Shown: positions 1 to 12,600 of the stretch, one piece after another
Numbering within the stretch: the stretch's first letter is position 1
Layout of the letters: every line of letters begins with the position of its first letter
Source: Sphacelaria rigidula
Taxonomy: Eukaryota; Phaeophyceae; Sphacelariales
Length of the DNA stretch: 23,260 bases
Direction: 5' to 3'
Assembly (NCBI GenBank): GCA_964200075.2
Contig: CAXNAA020000271.1
Span: 1-23,260 of the forward strand
The notes under the pieces: model-generated
What the model was told of the DNA's origin: nothing
The model's database searches: none
The model's input: only the letters and a program-made list of their open reading frames with translations
Position numbers and translations under genes: made by a program

Positions 1-1074
<1,074 letters not shown>

Positions 1075-1082
1075 NNNNNNNN
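1075..1082. other. Assembly gap (8 N) inside rbcL
   Basis: Eight Ns. By family length about 110 codons of rbcL are missing here, so the gap is a placeholder and not a measured length. Confidence 0.97.
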
Positions 1083-1337
1083 GAACCGTAAGCTAATGGA
1101 ATTAACCTATTTTTTAATTTTTAAATATTATTTGTATTATTTGGATTGAATACTCTATTCAGTAATCTTTACTATTCATTTTAAATGTCTATAAGAAAAT
1201 AATCTTTTTACAGATCAATTATCTAGAATCAAACATAATTTTTATTTTAATCGTGCAACTATTGGTCAAACAAAAAATTTAGTAAAATAAAAGATCATAT
1301 ATTTTAGGTATATATAAATTATAAGGATATCTTAATC
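1083..1337. other. rbcL-rbcS spacer, with possible tail of rbcL
   Basis: AT-rich spacer of about 255 bases. The first bases (GAACCGTAAGCTAA) may hold the last codons and stop of rbcL (one frame reads TVS-stop at 1085-1096), but this is weak. A purine-rich AAGGAT at about 1323-1328 could be a ribosome binding site for rbcS. No tRNA or other gene is visible. Confidence 0.6.
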
Positions 1338-1757
1338 GTGAGAATTACACAAGGATGTTTTTCGTTTTTACCAGACTTAAGTGATGAGCAAATTAAAAAA
1401 CAAGTTGCTTATGCAATTAAAAAAGGTTGGGCTGTTAGTGTAGAATGGACAGATGATCCACATCCACGTAATAACTATTGGGAATTATGGGGACTTCCTT
1501 TATTTGATATTCAAGATCCAGCGGCTTTAATGTATGAACTTAATGAATGTCGTCGACTAAATCCTGAAGGATACATCAAAATCAATGCTTTTGATGCTAG
1601 TATTGGTACAGAAAGTTGTGCATTATCATTCATTGTAGATCGCCCTACTGATGAGCCTGGTTTCTACTTAGAGCGTAATGAAATTCACGGTCGTAATATC
1701 CAATATACAATTTCGAGTTATGCAGTACAAGCAAGACCTGAAGGTGATCGTTATTAA
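1338..1757 (+). CDS. rbcS: RuBisCO small subunit, red type, complete
   Basis: Plastid-encoded small subunit of Form ID RuBisCO, which caps the L8 core. The 139 codons match the usual length of red-lineage RbcS. Recognisable family stretches are MRITQGCFSFLPDLSDEQI at the N terminus, WTDDPHPRNNYWELWGLPLF in the middle, INAFDASIGTESC, and the extended C-terminal hairpin ending YAVQARPEGDRY. The start is a GTG at 1338; no in-frame ATG fits the family N terminus, and AAGGAT lies about ten bases upstream. It lies downstream of rbcL on the same strand, as in the standard rbcL-rbcS operon of red-lineage plastids. Unlike rbcL, it shows no damaged or odd block. Confidence 0.96.
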   Translation: MRITQGCFSFLPDLSDEQIKKQVAYAIKKGWAVSVEWTDDPHPRNNYWELWGLPLFDIQDPAALMYELNECRRLNPEGYIKINAFDASIGTESCALSFIVDRPTDEPGFYLERNEIHGRNIQYTISSYAVQARPEGDRY

Positions 1758-1852
1758 TTTTATAGAGATAATCTATAAAATACAAAAAATAATCTTTAAA
1801 AATAATATATTTTAATATTAGTTAATTTATTTTTTAAAGGTTCTTTAAAGTT

Positions 1853-1904
1853 AATATTTTACTTAGAAAGACATTTTAATAAATGTCTTTCTAAGTAAAA
1901 TATT
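1853..1904 (+). terminator. Perfect 24-bp stem-loop downstream of rbcS
   Basis: Arms 1853-1876 and 1881-1904 are exact reverse complements around the four-base loop TAAT. It lies about 95 bases after the rbcS stop and is followed by an A-rich run. Such hairpins at plastid operon ends usually stabilise the 3' end of the transcript or end transcription. That role is inferred; the hairpin itself is seen directly. Confidence 0.75.
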
Positions 1905-1911
1905 GAAAAAA

Positions 1912-1969
1912 AAATTCAACTATATATATATATGATATAATATCATTATATATATATATAGTTGAATTT
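1912..1969. terminator. Second stem-loop, TA-rich, next to the first
   Basis: AAATTCAAC at 1912-1920 pairs with GTTGAATTT at 1961-1969, and the TA runs between them pair with a three-base bulge. It begins only eight bases after the first hairpin. It may serve the transcript from either strand. The TA tract could also be a slippage-prone repeat. Confidence 0.6.
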
Positions 1970-2049
1970 AGAAAGATTTCAATTTTATATAGTGCACAAA
2001 TCCTTGTATCGACTAATAATCAAAAGTCCATAGTATATAATACTTAGAT

Positions 2050-2241
2050 ATGATACAGAAATCTAAGTGTTCAAAATCAAAATCAAGACGTCGTTTTGCA
2101 AATTGGTTAGCAAAAGCTAGAACAGCCATGAAACAGTCATTAAGCAAAGGGAAATCAAAACTTAATAATTTGTCAAAAGATGAACAACTTAAAAATGATA
2201 GAGAGTTTCGAGGTTTTAGCTTGAAAAATAAAGTAAAATAA
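2050..2241 (+). CDS. rpl32: Small basic plastid ORF, probable ribosomal protein L32
   Basis: 63 codons, very rich in Lys, Arg and Ser. The segment SKSKSRRRFANWLAKARTAM, followed by SLSKGKS, resembles the bL32 pattern: a basic Ser/Lys N terminus, a conserved Trp, and an Ala/Lys helix. bL32 is a small protein of the large ribosomal subunit, and red-lineage plastids often carry rpl32 near rbcS. The first eight residues (MIQKSKCS) do not match the usual MAVPKK-type start, so the N terminus is divergent or damaged. There is no clear Shine-Dalgarno sequence. The alternative is an unrelated basic ORF; the assignment rests on pattern memory. Confidence 0.5.
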   Translation: MIQKSKCSKSKSRRRFANWLAKARTAMKQSLSKGKSKLNNLSKDEQLKNDREFRGFSLKNKVK

Positions 2242-2408
2242 AAGAATAGGTAGATTCGACTAGATTAAGGTTTATAGTAATCTCTATGGAATACAAAACG
2301 TCAAGGATTTGTGTTTTCTTAAAAGTTGAAAGATAGATAAATTCTCTAGAGATTTTTTTGGTTATTTATTATTTAATTTTAAAAAATTTTATGGTTTTTT
2401 AGTTTGAA
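2242..2408. other. AT-rich spacer before chlB
   Basis: No gene or tRNA was recognised. CAAGGATTTGTG at 2302-2313 is the exact reverse complement of CACAAATCCTTG at 1995-2006, so a 12-bp inverted repeat brackets the small ORF. The last bases run into the second N gap and are probably the chlB leader. Confidence 0.5.
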
Positions 2409-2416
2409 NNNNNNNN
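2409..2416. other. Assembly gap (8 N) at the start of chlB
   Basis: The chlB frame resumes at family residue 23, so at least 66 coding bases (22 codons) are represented by eight Ns. Confidence 0.95.
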
Positions 2417-3152
2417 GGTTAAAAATGTACACGCTATTATGCACGCACCTTTAGGAGATGACTATTACAATGTTATGAGATCAATGCTTGAAAGAAAACG
2501 TGATTTTACAGCTGTAACAGCAAGTGTTGTTGATAGACATGTTTTAGCTAGAGGTTCACAGGAAAAAGTTGTTAATAATATTAATAGAAAAGATAAAGAA
2601 GAAAAACCAGATTTAGTTATTTTAACTCCAACTTGCACTTCAAGTATTTTACAAGAAGATTTGCAAAATTTTGTAAATCGTGCCTCGATTGAAACAAATG
2701 CTGATGTTTTATTGGCTGATGTTAATCATTATCGTGTTAATGAAATGCAAGCGGCTGATAGAACTTTAGAACAAATAGTTCAATTTTATATAAAAAAAGC
2801 AGACAAGAATAAACAATTAAATATTTCTAAAACATTAGAACCTTCTGTAAATATAATTGGATCTTTTAATTTAGCATTCCATAATCAACATGATATTGCA
2901 GAAATAAAAAGATTAATGTCTGATTTAAATATTAAAATAAATACAATTATTCCTGAGGGAGCATCTGTTCAAGAATTACAAAATTTGCCTAAAGCTTGGT
3001 TTAATCTTGTTCCATATCGAGAAATTGGTTTATTAACAGCTGAATATTTAAAAAAAGAATTTAATATACCCTTTATTGATATTACACCAATGGGAGTGGT
3101 TGAAACAGCTAATTGTATAAGAAAAATTCAATATATTTTGAATAGAAATAAT
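2417..3152 (+). CDS. chlB: Light-independent protochlorophyllide reductase subunit B, partial
   Basis: ChlB with ChlN forms the catalytic NB component of dark-operative protochlorophyllide reductase, which makes chlorophyllide without light using electrons from ChlL. The frame starts at 2418 ([17 protein letters not shown]). The ATG at 2439 is internal, and the first 22 residues are lost in the gap. In GDDYY the first Asp corresponds to Asp36, known in the family as the unusual non-Cys ligand of the 4Fe-4S cluster. [44 protein letters not shown] and [10 protein letters not shown] are further family blocks. About 245 codons remain of a usual ~500. The family match stops near NRNNF at about 3152. 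The ORF then runs on to 3212 in sequence of different composition that is not chlB, so the gene is cut at the plastid-nuclear junction. Confidence 0.94.
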
Positions 3153-3165
3153 TTCACTTGCTTGG
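3140..3165. other. Plastid-nuclear junction
   Basis: Within a few bases of 3152 the sequence changes from AT-rich chlB coding DNA to balanced nuclear intron sequence, with no Ns. The chlB frame loses family similarity here, and 68 bases further on the minus-strand CFA exon ends at its GT donor. The exact base cannot be placed by eye. Confidence 0.85.
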
Positions 3166-3220
3166 TGAAGCGTTCCAAAAAGGCGAGAACGCGGATGAAT
3201 GATGAAAATTGAACGAATAC

Positions 3221-3417
3221 CTGCCCATGTCCGCTTGAAAAACGCCGCTGCTGTACAACATCAAGTTCTTGTCCAGGAAGATCTTGAAAAGATCATTTGA
3301 CAGGTCGTAGTGGGCCTCTATGTTCGATCTCGATCCGCTTAGACTGTTGTCCATCGTAAACTTGTACCGCAGGTAGTTCAGCCCGTATCCAACCCAGCTC
3401 GTCAGGAGCTTGCCCGC
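3221..3417 (-). CDS. Exon 11 (last visible) of the CFA synthase domain
   Basis: Reads AGKLLTSWVGYGLNYLRYKF, then NIEAHYDLSNDLFKIFLDKN, then LMLYSSGVFQADMG. The HYDLSNDLFxxFLDxxxxYSSGVF block is the hallmark of CFA synthases just ahead of the SAM-binding fold. The acceptor is TTTCCAG and the donor GGCAG-GTATTC, leaving two bases. The next exon should carry the LEIGCGWGG-type SAM motif but is absent, because plastid DNA starts 68 bases into the intron. Confidence 0.93.
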
Positions 3418-6400
3418 CTGGAAACACGAGGAAAGACAAGCAAGCGGGGGAGAATAAAAAACGGAAATAGGTGTGAAAATCGACGTGGAATATATAGGCA
3501 GACCCGTCTCAACAAAAACCCCATGGTTGACCCACACTCATTCATTCTGCTAGAACCCCAACCGTGCGAGCGCTTCTTACTTCGTCGTCATATCAAGACA
3601 TCGTAGGTGTTCACGCTTTGAGGACTTGGGCATCGTTTTTGACCCCAAGACAAGAGCCATCGGTGCCATCACTTCACGAAGAAGGCCACACCCACGTTTC
3701 TCGACCCATTTGTCTAAATGGAAAGTGCGGGGAACGACTCGAAAATGTCGTCAACATCACATCAGACACCGCCCCCTTTTTTTCCCCATGGCCCGCTGGA
3801 GTTTCGGCAAGCGATCGTTTGCGAGACCCACAAGCTTGGCGAATCGCGAAAGTGAGTCAAAGGTCTCGTCAGTTTAGTGACGCGTAGTATCCAAGACGTG
3901 TCGCGGTGATATTTCATGCATCAGGGCCAATAATCTTATCAAAATTACTCATCCTCGTTCGTTTTCGTTCACCTTCATGCCTCCGTTTTTGCCGTCGTCG
4001 GAGACGTCGCGGTTGTCAACGAAGAACAGGAAAAGCTGCCGGAGACCGTCATGCTCTGCGTTGTCTCCGATCAGCTCCCACTCTCCCGCCATGTACGACC
4101 TGCATATGAAGATAGGTGGGAATTAGATCTACTTTTCAGGTGAGGCTTCATATACAGCGGTGAGGCATATCGACGAAGACATGGAGTCGAGTCACATCCA
4201 CATGTCCCGCTTTCTTGTCTGCAGAGATCACAGACGTGTGACTAATGCAATGAGGTATAGTGACTGCAGGTATTGATCGATAGTATAGTGACTGCGGGTA
4301 TTGATCGAGACCCCGAACGCAGCAAAAACTGATTTTCGAGTATGGTCTGCGAACGAAAATAAGGTCGAGGCCATGATCGCCGAACAAAACAGAGTAGGAA
4401 CGGATACATATGGATGGAGTCACTGATTGACAGTCGCACCTCAACCGGTCATAGGATGGACCAAGGTCAATCAACCTGATCCGTCGCTTCAGGAAAAATG
4501 AACACACTTGCAACCGAAAGATAGCGATATCAGATATCAAGATATGATGCGCACGTGGAACTAAACGGTGGCGTAAGACAGCTTCTTCTGGGACTAAGAA
4601 CGTTCCTCGGCCGATGTCTTCCGCAGGGACAGATTTTCAGGCGGAAATATGTTATCACGGCAGGCCTTGCTCCACTGTCCAACGCGACTCAAGCGTACCC
4701 CTACGGTTCTTGTTGCACTAAAAATGGGAGTGAATTCACGCGTTACATGACAACCACAGGCGCAGAACATTTTTACCTTGTGCCGCCATTAAAGGAAGCG
4801 TGAATTTCGAGAACAAGTTGAAAAATAGTCAATTTTTCCCGGAAAGGGGGAGCTTCAACCCAAGGTCAAGATGCATGCTGCACCAAAACATGTCATGAAT
4901 GAGCTGAGCCTTTTATCTGAGAAAGTCACTCTGAGGCAGTAGCGTAGTCCCCCCCCCTCAGCCAAGTCTTCCCACGTAAAACCCTCCCAAATGGTGAACT
5001 AAAAGGGTCTTTTTCGACACGAGGAACCCGGAGAAGTGGCCCGACAAGAAAAATCAAGAAATGGAACGGGTCGGATGAATGGTATAAATAAATAGTAAAG
5101 AGCGACAGCTGACTCTTTTGTTCAGAAAGCGAACTGACTTTACCCATTGAACCAGTGAGCGCTCTCTGCTTCAATGGGTAGACTGTTCGCTTCCTCAACA
5201 AACCATGGAGGTGTACATGAGGGACGTGGATTCAATCAAGCAAAAAGTTTTCAGCAACACCGACGATTACCAGCTTTGTTTTCCATAACTGCCGGAAACA
5301 TTGCCGAGCAGTTGAAGCTGTTCCTTTGGTTTCAGGCGGAAATAATCGGAACCCGTCTGCAAAATTTCGCAAATTGTTGAACGTGGAGACACCGCAGTTC
5401 TGATACGTTATCACGTGTGATTTTCCAAGAGTTCACAGTGCAGGAGACACCAACTCTCACGTCGTTGCAGAAGTAGTCATCAAGACTGATTTTTCACTAC
5501 ATCAATTTTCCATCAAAGAGCTTCGGCGAATTCAAGATGCTTAAACTGAAGAGAGGCGTTACGGTAGCGGTGGACAAAAATATCTTTTCTCAGGCTCGAA
5601 CTGTTAAGAATCCATGCAATCCTTACCGTAGCATGGCTCTCCAGGAAAATATTCCGTCTGGATCAAAAAGCTCTTGATGATTTCAACTATGCTCAGGGTC
5701 AGTTCAAATTCTCCAGGTAGATTGGTATGCCCTATGTCTAAATCAACATACTTGTTCACGAGGCATCGATTCAATAAAAACAGTATTCGATTCCGTCGAC
5801 ATGGTCCGTCTTGAATAGCAAGCTTTGGGGGGGGGGGGGGCGTACTCATTTGTTGCTTGCCTTAGTCATTTGACCATTGACCACGCATCCCTTTCGAGAC
5901 GGATCGAGTTGTGACCTTCGACTCAACCCTCTTGGGCTAATATGACACGCCTCCCCTTACTCGCCTTGATTCGGGCCTATTCGATATGCCTCCACTAGAT
6001 TCACATTACCCTGCACCAGGGCTCAGCTCGATGGAGACATTCCTCATCAGGTGAGAAACGCTGGAGTTCTGACAAAAAACCATGGGGAGGGAAATCAGAG
6101 ACGCTAGCGCGATTGACCTGCTTCTGCTCGACAAAGGTGCTCTGGTTCATTTGACAAGCTCCGGCTCACTTGATGTGCTTTGGCTCGTATCAGAGGATGT
6201 TCGCCTCGATTGATACGGCTCATCTCGGTGAGTATGCGACCCATTTGGCAACAATAGGTTCAATCATCATGCTAGTGGGATGCTTCTACTCGAAACATGC
6301 GCTTCAACTCCAATTAAATGATTCGGCTCAACCGGAAATCCCGGTGTCAATATCTGGGTCTTGGCTCAGAAATTACCGCGGGGCTGGTACTGGCCGAACT

Positions 6401-9400
6401 TGCAGCTGCCAATCGATCGTCATCCAAAAACCTGATTCGACCCCCCATTAGTCCTTGACTAGACTTCGACGCGCCGGTTGTGTCATGGCTTGACGATCTC
6501 CGAATGCGCTACTTCGGTGCGGCGCTTAGACTCGATCGGAATGCCTCCGCTGAAATATCCAACTTAAGAGCAATCGCCACACTCTGGGTCGACTGGGATG
6601 CTTCGCCGCAATCGTCACGCTTTGACCCAGTCAATGTCCTTCGATAGGCAGCGCTTCGGCTTACCGTCTCTGCCATGGCTAGCATGCCATGATTTCGGCT
6701 GATTCAAGACAGCTTTTCGTCGAGAGATGTGCTCGTAAGGTACCAGGGTACAAAAAGTGAGTATTCCCACGGCATCGGTTAGCTTGAAAACGCGAAAAAG
6801 TGATACGGCGAAATCACAACCTCCTCCAATACCACTGAGGAAAACGACTGGATGATATTTGGCGACGAGGGTTCAACCTGTGCAAACAATTAGGTCGAAA
6901 CATAAATTCTAGAATCCAAATTGGAGGATGAAAAATGCACTTTCGGATGCTGTGCGCCGAGCAAACGTCGTGGTGAAAGGCGATACCTCTTGTCCGATGA
7001 GTCAACCCGTGAAGTCAAACAACAGACTGACATGAAATATTGTGCAGCAAAGTGTTCCGGCATACTCTGCGTCCGTCCTTGGTCGTAATGGAACGGTTTG
7101 CTCAAACACGCGCTAGAGGCATCTCGTGATTTACCGCGGTGGTCGATTTCGCGCGGTCAAGTGTTCACGGAGAGCTTCGAAAATCACCTTGCTAGCCCGA
7201 GGTCATACTCCATGGCGACCCTAACGAAGAACGACCAGTCGAACACCTTTATGGAGATTCTTCGGCCCTCGTTTGTCGCCGTGCTGTCTCCGTCGTTGAC
7301 GACGTGAGTGGTATTCGCGTCGTCTCCGAATGTGTAAGTTGTTCCGTCGGGACAGACGATGGTCATGCACCCCTGATCACAACCACAGAAACAACCGCGA
7401 TGGATCATGACACCACCGATAACACCAACAAAAATAAGTGCAATGGAAAGGATGAAGCGAGAGTAAACATTTGGCAGCAATCGATCCGAGCAATGACGAC
7501 AAGGTATGAAGGGCCTCAACACACATACTCATACGCACACACTGAATTTTGTTCAACAATCAGATCGACGATTTTTCCACGTGAGCGGCGAATTTCCCAG
7601 TTTCCTGTCATTTCCTCAGCTTTCTGCATCACTTTCGCCTGAACCAGACACTGCTCAGGCAGAGCACCCCGAGAAACACAACATCGAAGCCCTTGCACTC
7701 ATGGTCGGGTCAATCCGGCGCAGTTCCCAAAACATTGTTAATTTCCAAAAAGGTCGGCCGCGACTTGTCTGCAATTCACTCGCTATCGGTCAAAGAGATG
7801 ACGGATTTACTGCGACATCGGCCAGTGGTATTCATTTTTTCCCTCTCATCAAATCTCCAACCCTTACGTTGCCTCCCCAAGAGTCCGTGGGTCTCAGGGG
7901 ACCAACCCAACTGCACCCCGGTGCCATCCTTACCTTTCGGTATCGAGGATTGGATCATCACTCTGGTACCGTGTCGACTTTTGTCAACGAAGCTGCTTCC
8001 GCTACAAACGTCCTCACGTTTCCAACGACGGTGATCAAGCACCTCTCACGAAAAAAAACAGTTGATGACATCTCGCGGGAATCGAGCACGCTACAGTATT
8101 ATGACACAAGTTTCAGTTGAACGAGTTCGATCGCCAGGGCGCCGCGACACGTGAGAAAGTGTTTGATTGATAGACTGGTTGACTGACTGAGTGTCGTACT
8201 TCAATTGATGCCGCAGGGATCCAGCCGAGGTCATGTGATGAACGTACACGAGGTAAAAGCGAAATGGTAACACTCGATGAAGAAAAAACAGCAGCATCAA
8301 TCGTTACACGAACAAGTCTCTCGACGTTTGTTACGATGGAGATTGAAGAACTACTTAGAACACGAGTCTTGTCTGCCTTCAAGGACTCGAATACACAGAC
8401 GCAAGAACATTCTCGGTATGTACAGAAGTCTGACAAGAGAAATGATGCTGTGGTGCTGACCAATAAGAACTGCGAATAGGACAACGGCAGCAGAAACTTC
8501 AAGAACTGACCATGACACGATAACTGAGGATCAGAGTTTCACAAGAGTGGGACGAACTCTAAACGCTGACAACACCAACTACAACCAAGTTCGACCAAGT
8601 GCGTACCTTCACCACAGTTCGACGCAAAAAAGAGACGATGGCCCGGACACAAATCGCCTCCACGAGAGCAGAAGCCCACCCCCACACCCTTTCGTACAGC
8701 CCCTTTCCCCCGACCACAATCCGGGGCTGTGGAAGCACCAACCCCTGTCCCACCAACGAGGCGTGTCCATCTTTTACGCCATTCCCATTTCGCGGGACGA
8801 ATTGCTCGGTAGCAGCAGCAGCAGTAGCAGAAACCACGGCACTGCTCGTGGGTGTGGAAGCCACCTCAGGGTTTGACTGTATGAGAGGGGATGCTCTTGA
8901 CTTTGGAGAAATCTCGGGAGTGCCCCCTGCTTGCTTCTGTGTCGCCCACGGGACTGGCTTGCCTGTGATGCCCGTTGCTGCCTCCAGTCCAGACCTCAAC
9001 CCATCCTGTCATCAGCGGACACGTGTGCACGTGTGATTGCGGCGTGAAGTTTCATCTGCACGCATCCCCACCGCAACGCAAACTCACAGTAACCACCTCC
9101 CTCCCCCCCCCCCACCACCACACACACCCCTCAAAGTTACATATTCCCACTTTAGTGTCGGCGAGGATGCTCTCGAGCGGTGAGGGAGTGGGAGCAAAAA
9201 AACGGGTGGAAAGTTCTTGTGTTTCGGTGTCGCAACTACTAACTAATATATAATGTCCTTGCCGCCGTTACACGTATTGCAGCTTCATTTGGTCATCCGT
9301 CCTATCGTGCTGTTCCAAGAGAGCCTTGGCGGCATCTCCGCCCGGTAGATGCACAGAGCACGCCAACATAACATCCTTACAACAGAGCTCGACCGTTGCA

Positions 9401-12400
9401 CGGCGAGATACTACTGATCGAATTTCTCGCACGTGATTGGTGTAGAAGGTCAACATAACATAGATACATAGATGCATGCGTGCGTACGCACTTACGTACA
9501 CACGTACATACGCTCAGTTTTTCCCGAGTGATGATGCCAGACCCCGATCGCAGCGTCTAGATGCTAGGAATGGCAGGAGAGCTCCCACGCTATAATCGAC
9601 TAAACAGCATTCGCATGGGCGTAGTACGAACATTGGATAAACCTTTCGCGCTTCAAGAGTTCACCTGTGTTCCGTCACCAATTATTTACGTTGAAAGCAA
9701 GCACCGACCTCGAAACTTTTGGTATGACAGTGAGCCTCAACCAACTGGGAGGGCTCACCAGAGCATCGATGCTCCGCTGCTGAGATTAGTATCACCACAC
9801 AAGCCAATCGGAGGACATTGTTCGAAGTGATCGGGTCACTTTCACGTCTTCACCCATTCACAGGATGGCGGAAAATGGTGAGTGGAAAACGACGGATATG
9901 ACAAGGTTATTAGCTTCGAACGAGAGGATGGCCGAAATGGCAGACAACATCGTGACGCCGTACTGCACCCGCTCCCCTTTCAACCTCAGCAGACCTACTT
10001 TCGTAACAGATTTTTGGTAGCCTTGTCTCCAATTTCCTTTTTCAAGGGTGCTCGAACCAAAAAAAGAGCATGAACATGAATTTGTACCTTTTCTGGACCA
10101 AACCAGTCCTCAAAATTACGCGGATTTTGACTAAGCTGGCTATCTTAGGAAGGATAGACGGAAAGGTAGAAACATGATGTGAATAGGGGATGCTTCCATC
10201 AATTCACCATGTACCATGGCACGCAAACAAAATCATGACACATGAACACACACCTCGTGAAAGCCGTAGCCTCGCCAAGCACCACAGAACCACAGCCCCC
10301 GACGCCCGTCAATTCCCGACAACAACCGCTGGCCCTTTTCTGCGCTGGGAGAAAATTGAGGATGCCCGTACACCAGCTTCTTGTGCACCGCAGATGCTTC
10401 CGGCAGGGGGCTGGGGTTGAGAGATACGAAGATCTGCCTTGTGCCCGGCAGATTTTGTAGCTGCAGGCAAGTGTTTTCGTATGAGGCGTCACGTCGGCGG
10501 GCGGCGAAACGAGGCAATGGGGAAAAGGGGGGACATCCTGTGGGCGGTCATTCTCAACCTCGTGACGGCCAAACTGCTTTTTCCAGACTTATCTGTTCTG
10601 CTACAAAACACAGACGAACCCATGAGTCATGGTACGGTCGGGGTTGCACATTTGGGCCGGATCTCTCATGAAGGGGCTCCTAGAATTCGGAGCTACACGA
10701 GAACATGGGTCAGGACGTTCCCGTTTAAAAATTCGTTTTGGATTCCCTCCGTCCATTGAAATGCCGATCGTGACGTGGTGTCAAATATTTCATTAGACAT
10801 CTTTTGGATGAGACACAGGGTTCCCAACAATTCAAACCCCAGGGGAACATGTGCCCCCCCACCTTAATTCCTTCAGAGCGTGTTTCAGTTTGGTATTGTT
10901 GGGTACATCTATCATGTTACCACGGCTGGACCCCTGGGGGGTCGGTGAAAGTGCGACAATCAATCAATCAAACCGTAGCACCACGCCCAAAATCCTCATT
11001 CAACAAGCGAGGACTCACGCGGCAAACAAACCCAAGTATGGAGACGGAAAAAAAAAAAAAATGGGAACAAGAAAAAAAAAAAAATGACAAGCGGCAGGCC
11101 AAAACCTGAAAGAGATCAAAACACTCACAATTATGGAAAGGGGACTGAGACACGGTGTGTAGTGTTGGTGTGTCATCCTTGATGTTGCTGCCGAAAAGTG
11201 AAACCGTTAGGTCGTGAAAAACCCTGCCCATGTCCATGATATAAACTTGGCTATGAAACCCAATGTAAAAAAGTGCTCTATAATGATGGAAGCTCTTGGC
11301 ATGATGGGAATGATTCCTCGGTCGATTCAAAACTGGTGGCGCATTACATCCTCCCGCAGTGAAAATCCACGTGGGTCAAACTTCGGATCAATGCTGCTGC
11401 GTACCACACATATTCGCGCGAAAGTGCTCATTGTGAACGAGCTTTGCTGACAGCTGACACTTCCTGGAACATGACCAGTGCCTTCACCAGTCAGTCTGTC
11501 ATTCTAAAGTGGTGGCGAACATGCATAGTGCCTTCACTTGTACAGTACAGTCCAGTACAGTACAGCACAGTACAGTACAGTGCAAAATTGTGTGCTCTGC
11601 ACTGTACCAAAGCCGACCCAGTACCATATCTAAGGGCGTAATGTAATGTTGCTGTGCAGTACTGTATGTTCGCACCGCGACGCGCAAAGCAAGCTGACGA
11701 CGACCTTCAACAAGGATTAGTGAACACACACGCATGTATCACTGGTGGGCGAGCGTGACGGATAGCGGTAACCTCTCGAGGAAGTCAAAGTCAGAGCATT
11801 CCGCGCGAAGGGCATGTATCCATACAGTACAAAACTGTCGTATCATGACCGCTTGTGCACAATAACCCTGTGCCTAATACGTACACACAACGTACGCATG
11901 TGCGTGCGTTTTGTGGTGTCAGCTGTCATCCCTACACTCGGGCCGGGGTGATCGAACTGGTATCAACCGTATATGAGAAAATGATAAATTGGCAAACAAG
12001 GGAACGTTTTCGCGGACACTACTTGCTCTGTATTTCATGTTATTACCTACGGAATCTACCAATATCATTTTTCCCCGCATGACCCGTGTAATGCTACGCA
12101 TGATGTGGCCCTGATAAACCAGGCCAGCTGACGTTAAACCAGCCAGCAGCTTTTGCTGACTACGGCTGGGTTGCCTCGTCCGCGCATTCAGTGTTGTACG
12201 ACAACCCACGTCAGACACTGTGTGAGCTCGAGGCCTTCTCTATCTTAAAACCTAACTCGACCTTCCAGCATAAGACGGTCAGAACGTCGGGTAACACCGT
12301 TCACAGTATCGTACGTCGAAACGACACTGTCCTCTCATCGCCTTCCTTCCTCAGCGGGGGTGCGTCTTTCGAGAAAGCCGCTTCTCCCCCCGATATTGCA

Positions 12401-12569
12401 ATTCTCTCATATGACCACGGCTGGACCCCAGGGGGGAAGAGTTGAATTGCGACACTCAAAAATATCAAGAAAGTCGGCTTGCACTTGGTGGTCGAATGTT
12501 GGAATAGCATTACCGTGCTGTAACTCGTCAACCTTCATCCATTTTTGTGTCCGACTATCAAAAGTGACA

Positions 12570-12600
<31 letters not shown>

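Larger units (their letters stand above)
4100..7187 (-). other. Intron 9 (about 3.09 kb)
   Basis: GT-AG, phase 2, the longest intron seen. It contains a 28-bp tandem duplication (4256-4308), a hairpin (5127-5192), a G-run with the 69-bp repeat (5835-5903), and a region (about 6130-6320) of quasi-periodic GGCTC/TTGAT words. A minus-strand ORF at 5604-5849 was tested as an exon and rejected. Confidence 0.78.

Noticed and set aside
1995-2313. Inverted repeat around the small ORF as transposon ends
   Set aside because: Only 12 bp matches exactly, with no target duplication and no transposase.
3153-3212. Last 20 codons of the chlB ORF as genuine ChlB C terminus
   Set aside because: They lie past the composition change, do not resemble the family, and the protein would be half its usual length.
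5604-5849. Minus-strand ORF containing YVDLDIG and LTLSIVEIIKSFL, tested as the CFA AYMDGD/LFxxLI exon
   Set aside because: No acceptor gives the needed phase, and the exon at 3973-4099 fits the same block far better with correct splice sites.
7506-8120. Plus-strand 204-residue ORF, the longest outside the plastid part
   Set aside because: Composition is low-complexity, with no motif recognised, and it lies wholly within intron 8 antisense to the gene.
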